A stretch of 64,000 bases of DNA. It comes from Microseira wollei NIES-4236 (lineage in GTDB: Bacteria; Cyanobacteriota; Cyanobacteriia; Cyanobacteriales; Aerosakkonemataceae). This document shows positions 17,613 through 28,598 of this stretch, one piece after another. The notes beneath the pieces are model-generated. The model made no database searches and was not told where the DNA came from. It saw only the letters and a list, made by a program, of their open reading frames with translations. Position numbers and translations under genes: made by a program. The first letter of the stretch is position 1. Each line of letters starts with the position of its first letter. The stretch is from positions 19,877-83,876 of the forward strand of contig NZ_BLAY01000010.1 in assembly GCF_020521235.1 (NCBI RefSeq), written 5' to 3'.

Positions 17613-19508
17613 ATGTGCGGAATCGTTGGCTATATCGGCACCCAATCGGCAAGCGAAATTTTGCTTTCTGGGTTAGAGAAACTGGAATACCGGGGCTATG
17701 ATTCCGCCGGAATCGCCACGGTGTGGGAAGGTGAAGTTCATTGCGTCCGTGCTAAGGGAAAACTCGATAACCTGCGCGATAAACTAGCAGGGATGGAAAA
17801 TCCAGCCTCTGTCGGCATCGGACACACGCGCTGGGCTACCCACGGTAAACCAGAAGAGTATAATGCCCATCCCCACATGGATACGGCAATGCGCGTGGCG
17901 GTGGTGCAAAATGGCATTGTGGAAAATTATCGCGAGTTGCGGGAAGAATTAAAGCAACGAGGACACAAGTTTCGTTCGGATACGGATACGGAAGTTATAC
18001 CCCACTTAATTGCTGAATTTTTGGCTAAAATTAAACTTGCGGATGCCCATCACCCTTCACCGCTACTAGAAGCAGTCCGACAAGCTGTACATAAACTAGA
18101 GGGGGCATTTGCAATCGCAGTCGTCAGCGCCGACTACCCCGATGAAATCGTTGCCGTCAGGCAACAAGCGCCCCTCGTGGTGGGATTTGGTCAAGGGGAA
18201 TTTTTCTGCGCTTCGGATACGCCGGCGATCGTCACCCATACCCGCGCCGTACTACCCTTGGAAAATGGGGAAATGGCGCTGCTAACCCATTTGGGAGTAG
18301 AAATTTACAACTTTGCAGGCACTCGCCTCAAAAAAACCCCCAAGTTACTTTCTTTGAACCCAATTTTGGTGGAAAAACAGGGATTCCGCCACTTTATGGT
18401 CAAAGAAATTTACGAACAACCCGCCGTGGTACGGGCTTGCTTAGAAGCATACATTAATCCAGATTGGAATGCCGCAACCAAAGAACTACCCATCAATCTA
18501 AAACTGGCAGAATCTCTGTACGAAAATTTAGAACAAATTGAAATCGTCGCCTGCGGTACGTCTTGGCACGCCGGATTAGTTGGAAAATACCTGTTAGAAC
18601 AGTTAGCCGGAATTCCCACCTCGGTGCAATATGCGTCGGAATACCGCTACGCACCCCCGCCTTTGACTCCCAATACCCTCACCATCGGCATTACCCAATC
18701 GGGAGAAACTGCCGATACTCTAGCCGCGTTGGCGATGGATAAGCAACGTCGGGCGGAAAAAGGCGGTAAATTTGAGTCAAGGTTGTTGGGAATTACCAAT
18801 CGTCCCGAAAGTTCCTTGGCGGGAATTGTCCCCAATCTGATCGATACCCACGCGGGGATTGAAATTGGGGTAGCCGCGACTAAATCTTTTGTCGCCCAAT
18901 TAATGGCATTTTACTGTTTGGCGTTGGATTTGGCCTATCGGCGTCAGACGCTGCCCCTATCAAGAATAGAAGAAATACTTGCCGGATTGCACATGCTACC
19001 GGCGCAGATTGAAATGCTGTTGGGTAATCTTGAAAAGTACCTCGAAGAGTTAGCCCACGATTTTACCGAAACCCAAGATTTTATTTTCGTGGGACGGGGA
19101 ATTAATTTCCCGATTGCGTTGGAAGGAGCGCTGAAATTGAAGGAAATTAGCTATATTCATGCGGAAGGATATGCCGCTGGGGAGATGAAACACGGCCCAA
19201 TTGCGCTGTTAGATTCTAAAGTGCCAGTTGTAGCGATCGCAGTCAAAGGTAGCGTCTACGAAAAAGTCCTCTCTAACGCCCAAGAAGCAAAGGCGCGAGA
19301 TTCCAGATTGATTGGGGTGACTCAAATCAACGACACCGAAGCGGCGGAAATCTTTAATGACTTGTTACCTGTCCCGCCAGTTGATGAGTTACTTTCCCCG
19401 ATTGTCACCGTGATTCCGCTGCAATTATTGGCGTATCATATCGCCGCCCGTCGCGGGTTGGATGTGGATCAGCCCCGGAATTTGGCAAAATCGGTGACGG
19501 TGGAGTAA
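17613..19508 (+). CDS. glmS: Glutamine-fructose-6-phosphate aminotransferase (isomerizing)
   Basis: A 631-residue enzyme that makes glucosamine-6-phosphate for peptidoglycan and lipid A. The start ATG-TGC exposes the catalytic Cys (MCGIVGYIG) of the class II glutaminase domain (residues 1-220; GHTRWATHG and the NGIVENY loop are present). Two SIS isomerase domains follow (about 300-440 and 475-615), with CGTSWHAG, SQSGETADT-type and the C-terminal NLAKSVTVE. The length is normal. A Shine-Dalgarno GCAGGAG precedes the start. I see no glmS ribozyme-like structure upstream. Confidence 0.97.
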   Translation: MCGIVGYIGTQSASEILLSGLEKLEYRGYDSAGIATVWEGEVHCVRAKGKLDNLRDKLAGMENPASVGIGHTRWATHGKPEEYNAHPHMDTAMRVAVVQNGIVENYRELREELKQRGHKFRSDTDTEVIPHLIAEFLAKIKLADAHHPSPLLEAVRQAVHKLEGAFAIAVVSADYPDEIVAVRQQAPLVVGFGQGEFFCASDTPAIVTHTRAVLPLENGEMALLTHLGVEIYNFAGTRLKKTPKLLSLNPILVEKQGFRHFMVKEIYEQPAVVRACLEAYINPDWNAATKELPINLKLAESLYENLEQIEIVACGTSWHAGLVGKYLLEQLAGIPTSVQYASEYRYAPPPLTPNTLTIGITQSGETADTLAALAMDKQRRAEKGGKFESRLLGITNRPESSLAGIVPNLIDTHAGIEIGVAATKSFVAQLMAFYCLALDLAYRRQTLPLSRIEEILAGLHMLPAQIEMLLGNLEKYLEELAHDFTETQDFIFVGRGINFPIALEGALKLKEISYIHAEGYAAGEMKHGPIALLDSKVPVVAIAVKGSVYEKVLSNAQEAKARDSRLIGVTQINDTEAAEIFNDLLPVPPVDELLSPIVTVIPLQLLAYHIAARRGLDVDQPRNLAKSVTVE

Positions 19509-20348
19509 GCGAAAAGGGGATTTTTAGCAGAAGTAGGGGCACGGCATCCTGAATTCGTTGTGCCAATATATATTTTTGATGCCGTGCCCCTATTACAGCG
19601 GATTGCTTTTCGTGTGAGGTACAGCCCTTCGGCTTCGTTTGTCAAGCGCGCAGCAAAAATGGCAGCGCGCTTGACAAACTCTCGGTGTACCTCATACGGC
19701 TGCAATCGGCTGTAAAACATTGGTTTTTGCGAGGTTGTTTATACTGGGGGACTTCTGCCGACATTTTTGTCACCCAGTAGATGCACATAACTGCGAAAAG
19801 TGCGATCGCTACCTGAATTTGGCATCAGACTTGTGCGCGCTAGCTTTGGGTTGCTTAACTCAGTAATTATACTGAATCCGCTTCTACAACAACCTACTCG
19901 CTCTTGCAGCGGATTTACAAGCGAATCAGACTTTTGGCGGATTTGCAATTCCGTAATCTTACTGAAAAAATAACAGGACTTACGCAAAGAAACAAAGGGC
20001 GCTCCGAAAAATCCTTGGGAAAGGGAACCAGAGATCGACGTAGAAACCGGGTTTCTGGCAACGCCCTGGCGTAAGTCCTGAATAAGTTATCAATGAATAA
20101 TTATTATATGAGGAAAACACGTAAAAAACCGGATTGATGCGTCAGTACTTTCACGACTTGGAAAAAAATTGAATAAAAATTGATTCGCGGTTTCGCTGAA
20201 GAATCATGTATAATCCAAGTAAAAATAGCTAAACAAAATCTACTAAAGGTTAACCAAGAAGCTGGCGCTACGCTATAAATACTGATAAATCAACGGATAA
20301 GTCCAGATGTTTAAGGTTTCAAACACAAGAATATAAACTTAAAAAAAT
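19509..20348. other. 840-nt non-coding, repeat-filled region
   Basis: It holds no convincing gene. It contains an inverted pair GGGGCACGGCATC / GATGCCGTGCCCC (19537-19593); a long hairpin whose arms GTTTGTCAAGCGCGC / GCGCGCTTGACAAAC sit inside GAGGTACA / TGTACCTC (19615-19695); and a family-1 MITE at 19976-20078. The ORFs readable here are repeat artefacts. The last 250 nt upstream of queD are A+T-rich. Confidence 0.7.
19976..20078. mobile_element. MITE-like element, family 1
   Basis: GGACTTACGC at the left and GCGTAAGTCC at the right, about 83 nt between them, with an internal AGAAACCGGGTTTCT. It is the same family as 3636-3737 and 30325-30446. Confidence 0.75.
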
Positions 20349-20738
20349 ATGCCACGCTGGAAACTGGTGACTGAATTTTCTATTGATAGCGCCCACTATA
20401 TCAACGACTACAAAGGCCCTTGCGGTAGGTTACACGGTCATACCTACCGCATCAAAATTGAGGCAACTGCCAATCAACTTTACTCGTCGGAATTCGTTCC
20501 CCACAAGGTGATGGTGGCGGATTTTAGGACGTTGCGCTGGGCGAAGCAGGATGTGACCAAAGGGGGATTGGATCACTGCGTTTTGAATGAGGTGCTACCG
20601 CCCGAATACGAGACGACGGCAGAGATGATTGCCCAGTATATTTACGACAAGACGAAGAAGCTTCTACCGTCAGGGGTAAAGCTGAAAGTTGCTGTATCTG
20701 AAACGCCGAGTAGTTGGGTGGAATATGAGGATGATTAA
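20349..20738 (+). CDS. queD: 6-pyruvoyltetrahydropterin/6-carboxytetrahydropterin synthase (QueD family)
   Basis: A 129-residue T-fold enzyme. The zinc ligands are visible as the His in DSAHYI and the two His in LHGHTY; the catalytic Cys lies in GPCGRLHGH. The C-terminal ETPSSWVEYE contains the conserved Glu that binds the pterin. The family converts dihydroneopterin triphosphate either to 6-carboxytetrahydropterin (queuosine pathway) or to 6-pyruvoyl-tetrahydropterin (pterin synthesis); sequence alone does not fully separate these roles. It is monocistronic as far as can be seen. Confidence 0.87.
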   Translation: MPRWKLVTEFSIDSAHYINDYKGPCGRLHGHTYRIKIEATANQLYSSEFVPHKVMVADFRTLRWAKQDVTKGGLDHCVLNEVLPPEYETTAEMIAQYIYDKTKKLLPSGVKLKVAVSETPSSWVEYEDD

Positions 20739-20870
20739 GTTATAGATAGTGCTAATTGCTAATTGCTAATTGCTAATTGCTAAGTTGATAATATAGCATT
20801 TTTTCTGACATTAGCCCCTGGTTAGAGTAGGGGCGAGTTTAACATTGTGACAATTACCCATTACCCCAGT

Positions 20871-21090
20871 CAGAAACCTGGTTTCAGAGTTAATTTCTCC
20901 CTGTCAAACGCCAGATTTTTCCGTTCACCTTTGTTTCTTTGCTCAGAAACCTGGTTTCAGAGTTAATTTGTCCCTGTCAAACGCCAGATTTTTCCGTTCA
21001 CCTTTGTTTCTTTGCTCAGAAACCCGGTTTCTTCGCCGATTTCTCCCTGTCAAACGCCAGATTTTTCAGATCACCTTTGTTTCTTTTCAG
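20871..21090. repeat. Three tandem 73-nt repeats
   Basis: CAGAAACC at 20871, 20944 and 21017 marks a 73-nt period. Each unit contains CCCTGTCAAACGCCAGATTT and TTCACCTTTGTTTCTTT (the last slightly diverged). The complement of this unit appears at 7986-8070. There is no coding potential; it lies downstream of queD and of the convergent CHAD gene. Confidence 0.8.
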
Positions 21091-21114
21091 TTTGGATGTA
21101 ACTAGCAACTTGAG

Positions 21115-22152
21115 TTAATTAGGTGAATTTACTACCCCATTAAAATACTCAGGACTCTCAGCAACTTGCTCGTTGATGGGGTCTTTTGAGGGTAACAAAA
21201 GTTCTGAACGGAAGGAATGGCGGATATGAGAATTGAGATACCGCATTTGTAGGAGTTGCCACTCCTGCCACATTTCGTAGCGAGTTTCGGCGAGTTGTTT
21301 AGCTAGGGTTGGCAGGTTTTTGGTGGTTTCAGAATCTAAGGCATCTGCGAGAAATTCGGCTAAAACGAAGCTGTCTTGAATTTGCCCCAGTATTTCTTGA
21401 ATGCTCTTGATATCTTCGATAAAATCTGTATAATTCGGGCTATAGAAGTCGGTAAATAGTTCCATTTGATAGCGCACGCGCTTGGTTTCTTTCCGCAAGT
21501 CGTGCAGAACTTCTCCGTGGATTGCGATTTGTTCTTCTACCGCTTCGTGACTTAAATTTTTCATGGGTTTAATTTCTGTTTCCTCAGCTTGAGTTCCCAC
21601 CAACCAAGCTTGATGAAGTAACAAATCGCTGACTGAGGGTAAGAGTAAATCTGGCAATACTTCCTGAATTGGCATCTGAGCCATTGCCTGATATTTTGGC
21701 GACTCCAACCACGCTTTCAAAGATTGTTTAAATTGCTTATAACTTTTGTGGTGGAGGGTTTCCCGTACCTGTTCTAAAACCTTTTCCCGCCGTTTCTCTA
21801 GGTAAGCCAAAGCTTTTTCCAAAACTTTCTGTTCTTCGCGGGGCAAATTGGGTTTATAGCGCTTTTCCAGTGCTTCTTTTAATACATCTAAATCCCGCAG
21901 TTTCCCCAAAGTCCGAGCAATTTTACCAATCTGTTTTTCTGGCGCCGACTCAGGCAGATCTAATGCGGGTGCAAAACCCGTGACCGCCGATCGCAGGCGA
22001 CGCATCCCGACGCGTATTTGGTGCAAGGCTTCGGGATCGCGGTCTTCTAGAACATCGGCTTCGTGCTTGAGAATTTTTTTCAGGTGTTTCTCGATTCCGA
22101 GGTAAGCCCAGTCTCCAAGGGTTTTCGCCGTTGATGTCGTTGGTAATTTCAT
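21115..22152 (-). CDS. CHAD domain protein
   Basis: A 345-residue all-helical protein. The CHAD signature is clear: conserved HQIRVGMRRLRSAV near residue 44, then LRDLDVL, and the second half with LHDLRKETKRVRYQMELF near residue 216 and IQEILGQIQDSFVL. CHAD domains bind inorganic polyphosphate through conserved His/Lys/Arg residues and often accompany CYTH triphosphatases, but no CYTH domain is fused or adjacent here. The start MKLPTTSTAKTLGDWA fits the family. The role is probably polyphosphate-related (inferred). Confidence 0.87.
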   Translation of the reverse strand: MKLPTTSTAKTLGDWAYLGIEKHLKKILKHEADVLEDRDPEALHQIRVGMRRLRSAVTGFAPALDLPESAPEKQIGKIARTLGKLRDLDVLKEALEKRYKPNLPREEQKVLEKALAYLEKRREKVLEQVRETLHHKSYKQFKQSLKAWLESPKYQAMAQMPIQEVLPDLLLPSVSDLLLHQAWLVGTQAEETEIKPMKNLSHEAVEEQIAIHGEVLHDLRKETKRVRYQMELFTDFYSPNYTDFIEDIKSIQEILGQIQDSFVLAEFLADALDSETTKNLPTLAKQLAETRYEMWQEWQLLQMRYLNSHIRHSFRSELLLPSKDPINEQVAESPEYFNGVVNSPN

Positions 22153-22273
22153 AAGAAATTCGTATTGGGTAATGGGTAATGGGTAATGGGGGAATGGGAC
22201 CTGGGTGAGGCAGATTTGGCAGAAATATCTTCCCCATCTTCCCCATCTTCCCTATTACCCATTACCTATTACA

Positions 22274-25657
<3,384 letters not shown>

Positions 25658-25675
25658 ATTTGTTTCTATAACACT

Positions 25676-25734
25676 GACAGTATTTGAACCCAGACCATTG
25701 TAAGCTTGCTGTGCGTGAGTTGGTCTGCGTTTAA
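25676..25734. repeat. carB-leader hairpin repeat, copy 1
   Basis: GACAGTATTTGAACCCAGACC followed 30 nt later by GGTCTGCGTTTAA forms a hairpin in the carB 5' leader (one mismatch). A second copy, with perfect AACCCAGACC / GGTCTGGGTT arms, is at 27785-27843 between the two graspetide precursor genes. This shows that the tandem duplication there included this leader segment. Confidence 0.75.
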
Positions 25735-27065
25735 CAAATTTCACGGAATTCCCCATCCGTCACTTGCGGTGGGGATGGATAGCAACCAAAAAATAAACTG
25801 AGCGATCGCGAATCCACAGAATCTCCGCTATTATGTTATCACCAACTGCTGATGATGATAAATGCTCAAGGCGTATAAATACCGCATTTACCCCGATCGA
25901 GACTTTGCAAGTATCCCTTGCAAAGTCTTTTGGGTGCTGTCGTTGGTACTGGAATTACGCCCTTTCTTTGTGCCAAGAAACCTATAAGGTTACAGGAAAA
26001 GGATTGTCACGAGGGTATATTCAAGGACTGTTGCCCGGTCTCAAAAAAGAATATCCTTGGCTAACAGATGCTTATTCTCAATGCTTACAGGTTGTGGCGC
26101 TAAACCTATCCACTGCCTACAAAAACTTTTTCGACAAGAGGTCGGGATTACCTAACTTCAAATCAAAGCACGGTCGGCAGTCTATTAGTTATCCCCAGAA
26201 TGTTTCCTTTGACGGTGATTACATCAAGCTGCCAAAGATTGGTTTAGTGTATTGCCGTCGTCATCGGGACTTTTCTGGGACAATCAAAACAGTTACTGTC
26301 TCTAAAAATCCAGATGGTAAACATTATGTCTCTGTTTTAGTGGATGACTCAAAAGAGTTACCTAAGACAAGGGAGGGTAAGGCAATTGGGATTGACGTAG
26401 GATTAACCCATTTTGCTATTACAAGCGAAGGTTCCAAGTTTGATAATCCTCGTTATTTTGCCAAGCACCAAAGGAATCTCAAGCGTCTTCAACAAAGCTT
26501 ATGCCGTAAACAAAAGGGAAGTCAAAATAGAGCCAAGACTAGATTAAAGGTTGCCTTGGTACACTCTAAAATCAATAGATGCCGTGAAGACTTTCTACAC
26601 AAGCTATCTCGCAGGATAGTCAACGAAAACCAAGTGATTGCTGTAGAAAATCTTAATATCAAAGGCATGGTCAAAAACCACAATCTTGCTAAGGCGATTA
26701 GCGATGTGGGCTGGGGAATGTTTACCACAATGCTCAAATACAAGGCAGAATCAGAGGGGAAAATTTACATTGAAATTGATAGGTTTTTCCCATCTTCTAA
26801 GACTTGTAGTGTCTGTCTAAACAAAGTGGGTAGTTTATCTCTCGATGTTAGAAGTTGGACTTGTAAGCATTGTTCTACCACCCATGACCGTGACATAAAT
26901 GCGGCTGTCAACATCAAAAATGAAGCCCTGGGAATATTGTCGTTAGGAACTAGCGATACTGCCCTTGGAGGGGATGTAAGTCGGACTGGCAAAATTTCGG
27001 TTTTGTTGGACGCTATCCCCGTTGAATAGGGAAGCCCCATCCGCCATGCGGTGGGGTAGTTCACT
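25735..27065 (+). mobile_element. IS200/IS605-type element carrying tnpB only
   Basis: The boundaries come from comparison with the uninterrupted copy 2 (27843/27844): TTTAA precedes the left end and TCTGAG follows the right end. The left end holds a subterminal hairpin CCCCATCCG...CGGTGGGG (25752-25776), the right end CCCCATCCGCCATGCGGTGGGG. There is no target duplication and no tnpA, so it would need TnpA in trans. The TTTAA left flank agrees with my recollection of the IS605 target. The 3' end should encode the omega/reRNA, with a guide beginning at TCTGAG. Confidence 0.8.
25862..27029 (+). pseudogene. tnpB: TnpB RNA-guided nuclease, frameshifted near the N-terminus
   Basis: The family start MLKAYKYRIYPDR is encoded from 25862, but the rest of the protein (ETLQVSLAKSFGCCRWYWNYAL onward) is one frame away; a single base appears lost near 25905. 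The alternative ATG at 25833 in the main frame gives a non-family N-terminus. Downstream everything is intact: the RuvC residues in IGIDVGLTHFA, VIAVENLNIKGM and DRDINAAVNI, and the zinc finger CSVC...CKHC. TnpB is an omega-RNA-guided DNA nuclease that helps retain the element. The product may be inactive, made by frameshifting, or initiated internally. Confidence 0.8.
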
Positions 27066-27096
27066 CTGAGTTTTATCAGTTTTGAGCGCAAAAGCA

Positions 27097-27119
27097 GGAC
27101 GACTTGTCGAGTCGCCCTG
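27097..27119 (-). terminator. Hairpin after graspetide precursor 1
   Basis: On the minus strand AGGGCGACT-CGACA-AGTCGTCCT makes a 9-bp stem (one G·T), followed by GCTTTT. It is repeated after precursor 2 at 27856-27878. It lies about 60 nt past the precursor stop. Confidence 0.6.
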
Positions 27120-27179
27120 GCTTTGCCATATATGCTAGCTAAGCTTTACCAGTAAATTGGTCCGGGATCGCATCCTGTT

Positions 27180-27560
27180 TCAGACCAACATTGGGTAATA
27201 ATATCCGCCTTCTTCGCCTATAGCGTCTGTGCTTGCACACCCACCGTCTTCACATAAAGCGTCTGTGATGCCGCCCTCTTCGCCTATAGCTTCTGTGCTT
27301 GCACACCCACCACCGTCTTCACATAGAGCTTTTGTGATGCCGCCCTCTTCACCTAAAGCTTTAGTCGTGATGGGAGGATCGATGGGAATCGGTTTGGGCC
27401 AAGGCTTAGGCCAACAACCACCTTCTTCACCAATAGCCCGAGTTGTGGCAATTGATAGCCCCCCTCCCACTTGTGCCGCTTCCTCGTGGGTGAGTTGCTC
27501 TGCAAAATCTAAGTCGATCGCTTCTAATTCGGCCGGATCCAAATCAAACGGATGACGCAT
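27180..27560 (-). CDS. Graspetide-type (plesiocin-like) RiPP precursor peptide 1
   Basis: A 126-residue peptide with a Shine-Dalgarno AGGAG before the ATG. Residues 1-34 look like a leader (LDLDFAEQLTHEEAAQV) ending in GGG. The core contains six repeats: TTRAIGEEGG, TTKALGEEGG, ITKALCEDGG, STEAIGEEGG, ITDALCEDGG and STDAIGEEGG. TTxxxxEE repeats are the hallmark of group 2 graspetides (plesiocin), in which an ATP-grasp ligase forms ester or amide links between Thr hydroxyls and Glu/Asp carboxyls. Here Cys-containing ITxALCEDGG units alternate with the canonical ones. No dedicated ATP-grasp ligase, protease or exporter is in the window. A second copy lies upstream. Confidence 0.75.
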   Translation of the reverse strand: MRHPFDLDPAELEAIDLDFAEQLTHEEAAQVGGGLSIATTRAIGEEGGCWPKPWPKPIPIDPPITTKALGEEGGITKALCEDGGGCASTEAIGEEGGITDALCEDGGCASTDAIGEEGGYYYPMLV

Positions 27561-27665
27561 AAAACTCTCCTAATTTATAGGAACGAATTAATTAATCGCT
27601 GCGCGAGCCGAGGTTTCAACCTTGGTTGTATCGCTTTAAATATAAACGAGCCTACCAGGGGATAG

Positions 27666-27680
27666 TTGTCATTTTGGCAA
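27666..27680. promoter_or_regulatory. TTGCCATTTTGGCAA-type palindrome, copy 1
   Basis: TTGTCATTTTGGCAA, one mismatch from the perfect palindrome found at 28353-28367. It is about 105 nt upstream of the precursor 1 start. It may be an operator; alternatively it is simply part of the duplicated segment. Confidence 0.45.
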
Positions 27681-27784
27681 GTATTAAATTTGCATCTGAT
27701 ATCTTGTATGTTTGGGTTTAAGTCTAGTTAATATTATCTTGATTACATGGCTAATAGCTGGCTTTAAAACTAGCTCTTAGCCGC

Positions 27785-27843
27785 GACAGTATTTGAACCC
27801 AGACCGTTGTAAGCCTGCTGTGGGTGAGTTGGTCTGGGTTTAA
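27785..27843. repeat. carB-leader hairpin repeat, copy 2
   Basis: Near-identical to 25676-25734, with perfect 10-bp arms AACCCAGACC / GGTCTGGGTT. It marks the junction of the tandem duplication (unit 2 is about 27785-28470) and shows the unoccupied insertion site TTTAA|TCTGAG of the tnpB element. Confidence 0.75.
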
Positions 27844-27855
27844 TCTGAGTTTTGC

Positions 27856-27878
27856 AGGACGACTTGTCGAGTCGCCCT
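27856..27878 (-). terminator. Hairpin after graspetide precursor 2
   Basis: Same 9-bp stem and CGACA loop as 27097-27119 (minus strand AGGGCGACT...AGTCGTCCT), followed by GCAAAAC. It lies about 30 nt past the precursor 2 stop. Confidence 0.55.
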
Positions 27879-27905
27879 GGCTTTGCCATATAGGTTAGAG
27901 AAGCT

Positions 27906-28247
27906 CTAACAGTAAATTGGTCCGGGATCGCATCCTGTTTCAGCACAAGATTGGGTAATATATCCGCCTTCTTCCCCTAGAGCGAGTGTGGTTACATCTC
28001 CACCGTCTTCACATAGAGCTTTTGTGATGCCGCCCTCTTCACCTAAAGCTTTAGTCGTGATCGGAGGATCGATGGGAATCGGTTTGGGCCCAGGCTTAGG
28101 CCAACAACCACCTTCTTCACCAAGAGCCAGAGTTGTGGCAAATAGCCCCCCTGCCACTTGTGCCGCTTCCTCGTCGGTGAGTTGCTCTGCAAAATCTAAG
28201 TCGATCGCTTCTAATTCGGCCGGATCCAAATCAAACGGATGACGCAT
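27906..28247 (-). CDS. Graspetide-type (plesiocin-like) RiPP precursor peptide 2
   Basis: A 113-residue paralog of the 27180-27560 peptide. The 34-residue leader is almost identical (LTDEEAAQVAGG instead of LTHEEAAQVGGG), ending in a GG cleavage-like motif. The core has TTLALGEEGG, TTKALGEEGG, ITKALCEDGG and TTLALGEEGG, then a diverged last unit ITQSCAETGC and a Cys-ended tail. Two units fit TTxxxxEE exactly. The proline-rich spacer WPKPxPKPIPIDPP is kept in both. Having diverged copies side by side suggests product diversification after tandem duplication. The maturation enzymes must be elsewhere. Confidence 0.75.
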   Translation of the reverse strand: MRHPFDLDPAELEAIDLDFAEQLTDEEAAQVAGGLFATTLALGEEGGCWPKPGPKPIPIDPPITTKALGEEGGITKALCEDGGDVTTLALGEEGGYITQSCAETGCDPGPIYC

Positions 28248-28352
28248 AAAACTCTCCTAATTTCTAGGAACGAATTAATTAATCGATGCGCGAGCCTCGC
28301 TTTCAACCTTGGTTGTATGGCTTTAAATATAAACCAGCCTACCTGGGGATAG

Positions 28353-28367
28353 TTGCCATTTTGGCAA
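28353..28367. promoter_or_regulatory. TTGCCATTTTGGCAA palindrome, copy 2
   Basis: A perfect 15-nt palindrome with arms TTGCCA / TGGCAA and a TTT centre, in the divergent region between precursor 2 and the PEP-CTERM gene. A shorter perfect copy, TGCCAAAATGGCA, lies at 28516-28528, 70 nt before the PEP-CTERM start. Confidence 0.5.
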
Positions 28368-28515
28368 GTATTAAATTTAGCTCTGAGATATTCTAGTATT
28401 TGGGTTTAAGTCTAGTATATAGAATCACGATTACATGGCTAATAGCTGGCTGGAAAACTAGCTCTTAGCCATGATTTTTAACTATTTATATATTTTTAAT
28501 TAAAAAATATTGCTC

Positions 28516-28528
28516 TGCCAAAATGGCA
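28516..28528. promoter_or_regulatory. TGCCAAAATGGCA palindrome, copy 3
   Basis: A perfect 13-nt palindrome 70 nt upstream of the PEP-CTERM gene start, matching the core of the palindromes upstream of both precursor genes. This copy lies outside the duplicated unit, which argues for function rather than simple duplication. Confidence 0.45.
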
Positions 28529-28598
28529 ACAGGTGATGGGAAGTGATAGCTAGAATCGCTGTCAATCCCATCACGAGATTAACCCAAGGAAAAAAATC

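Noticed and set aside
19469..19987. Two minus-strand ORFs of 82-83 residues
   Set aside because: They are read through inverted repeats and the end of glmS, have no ribosome-binding site and no protein-like composition.
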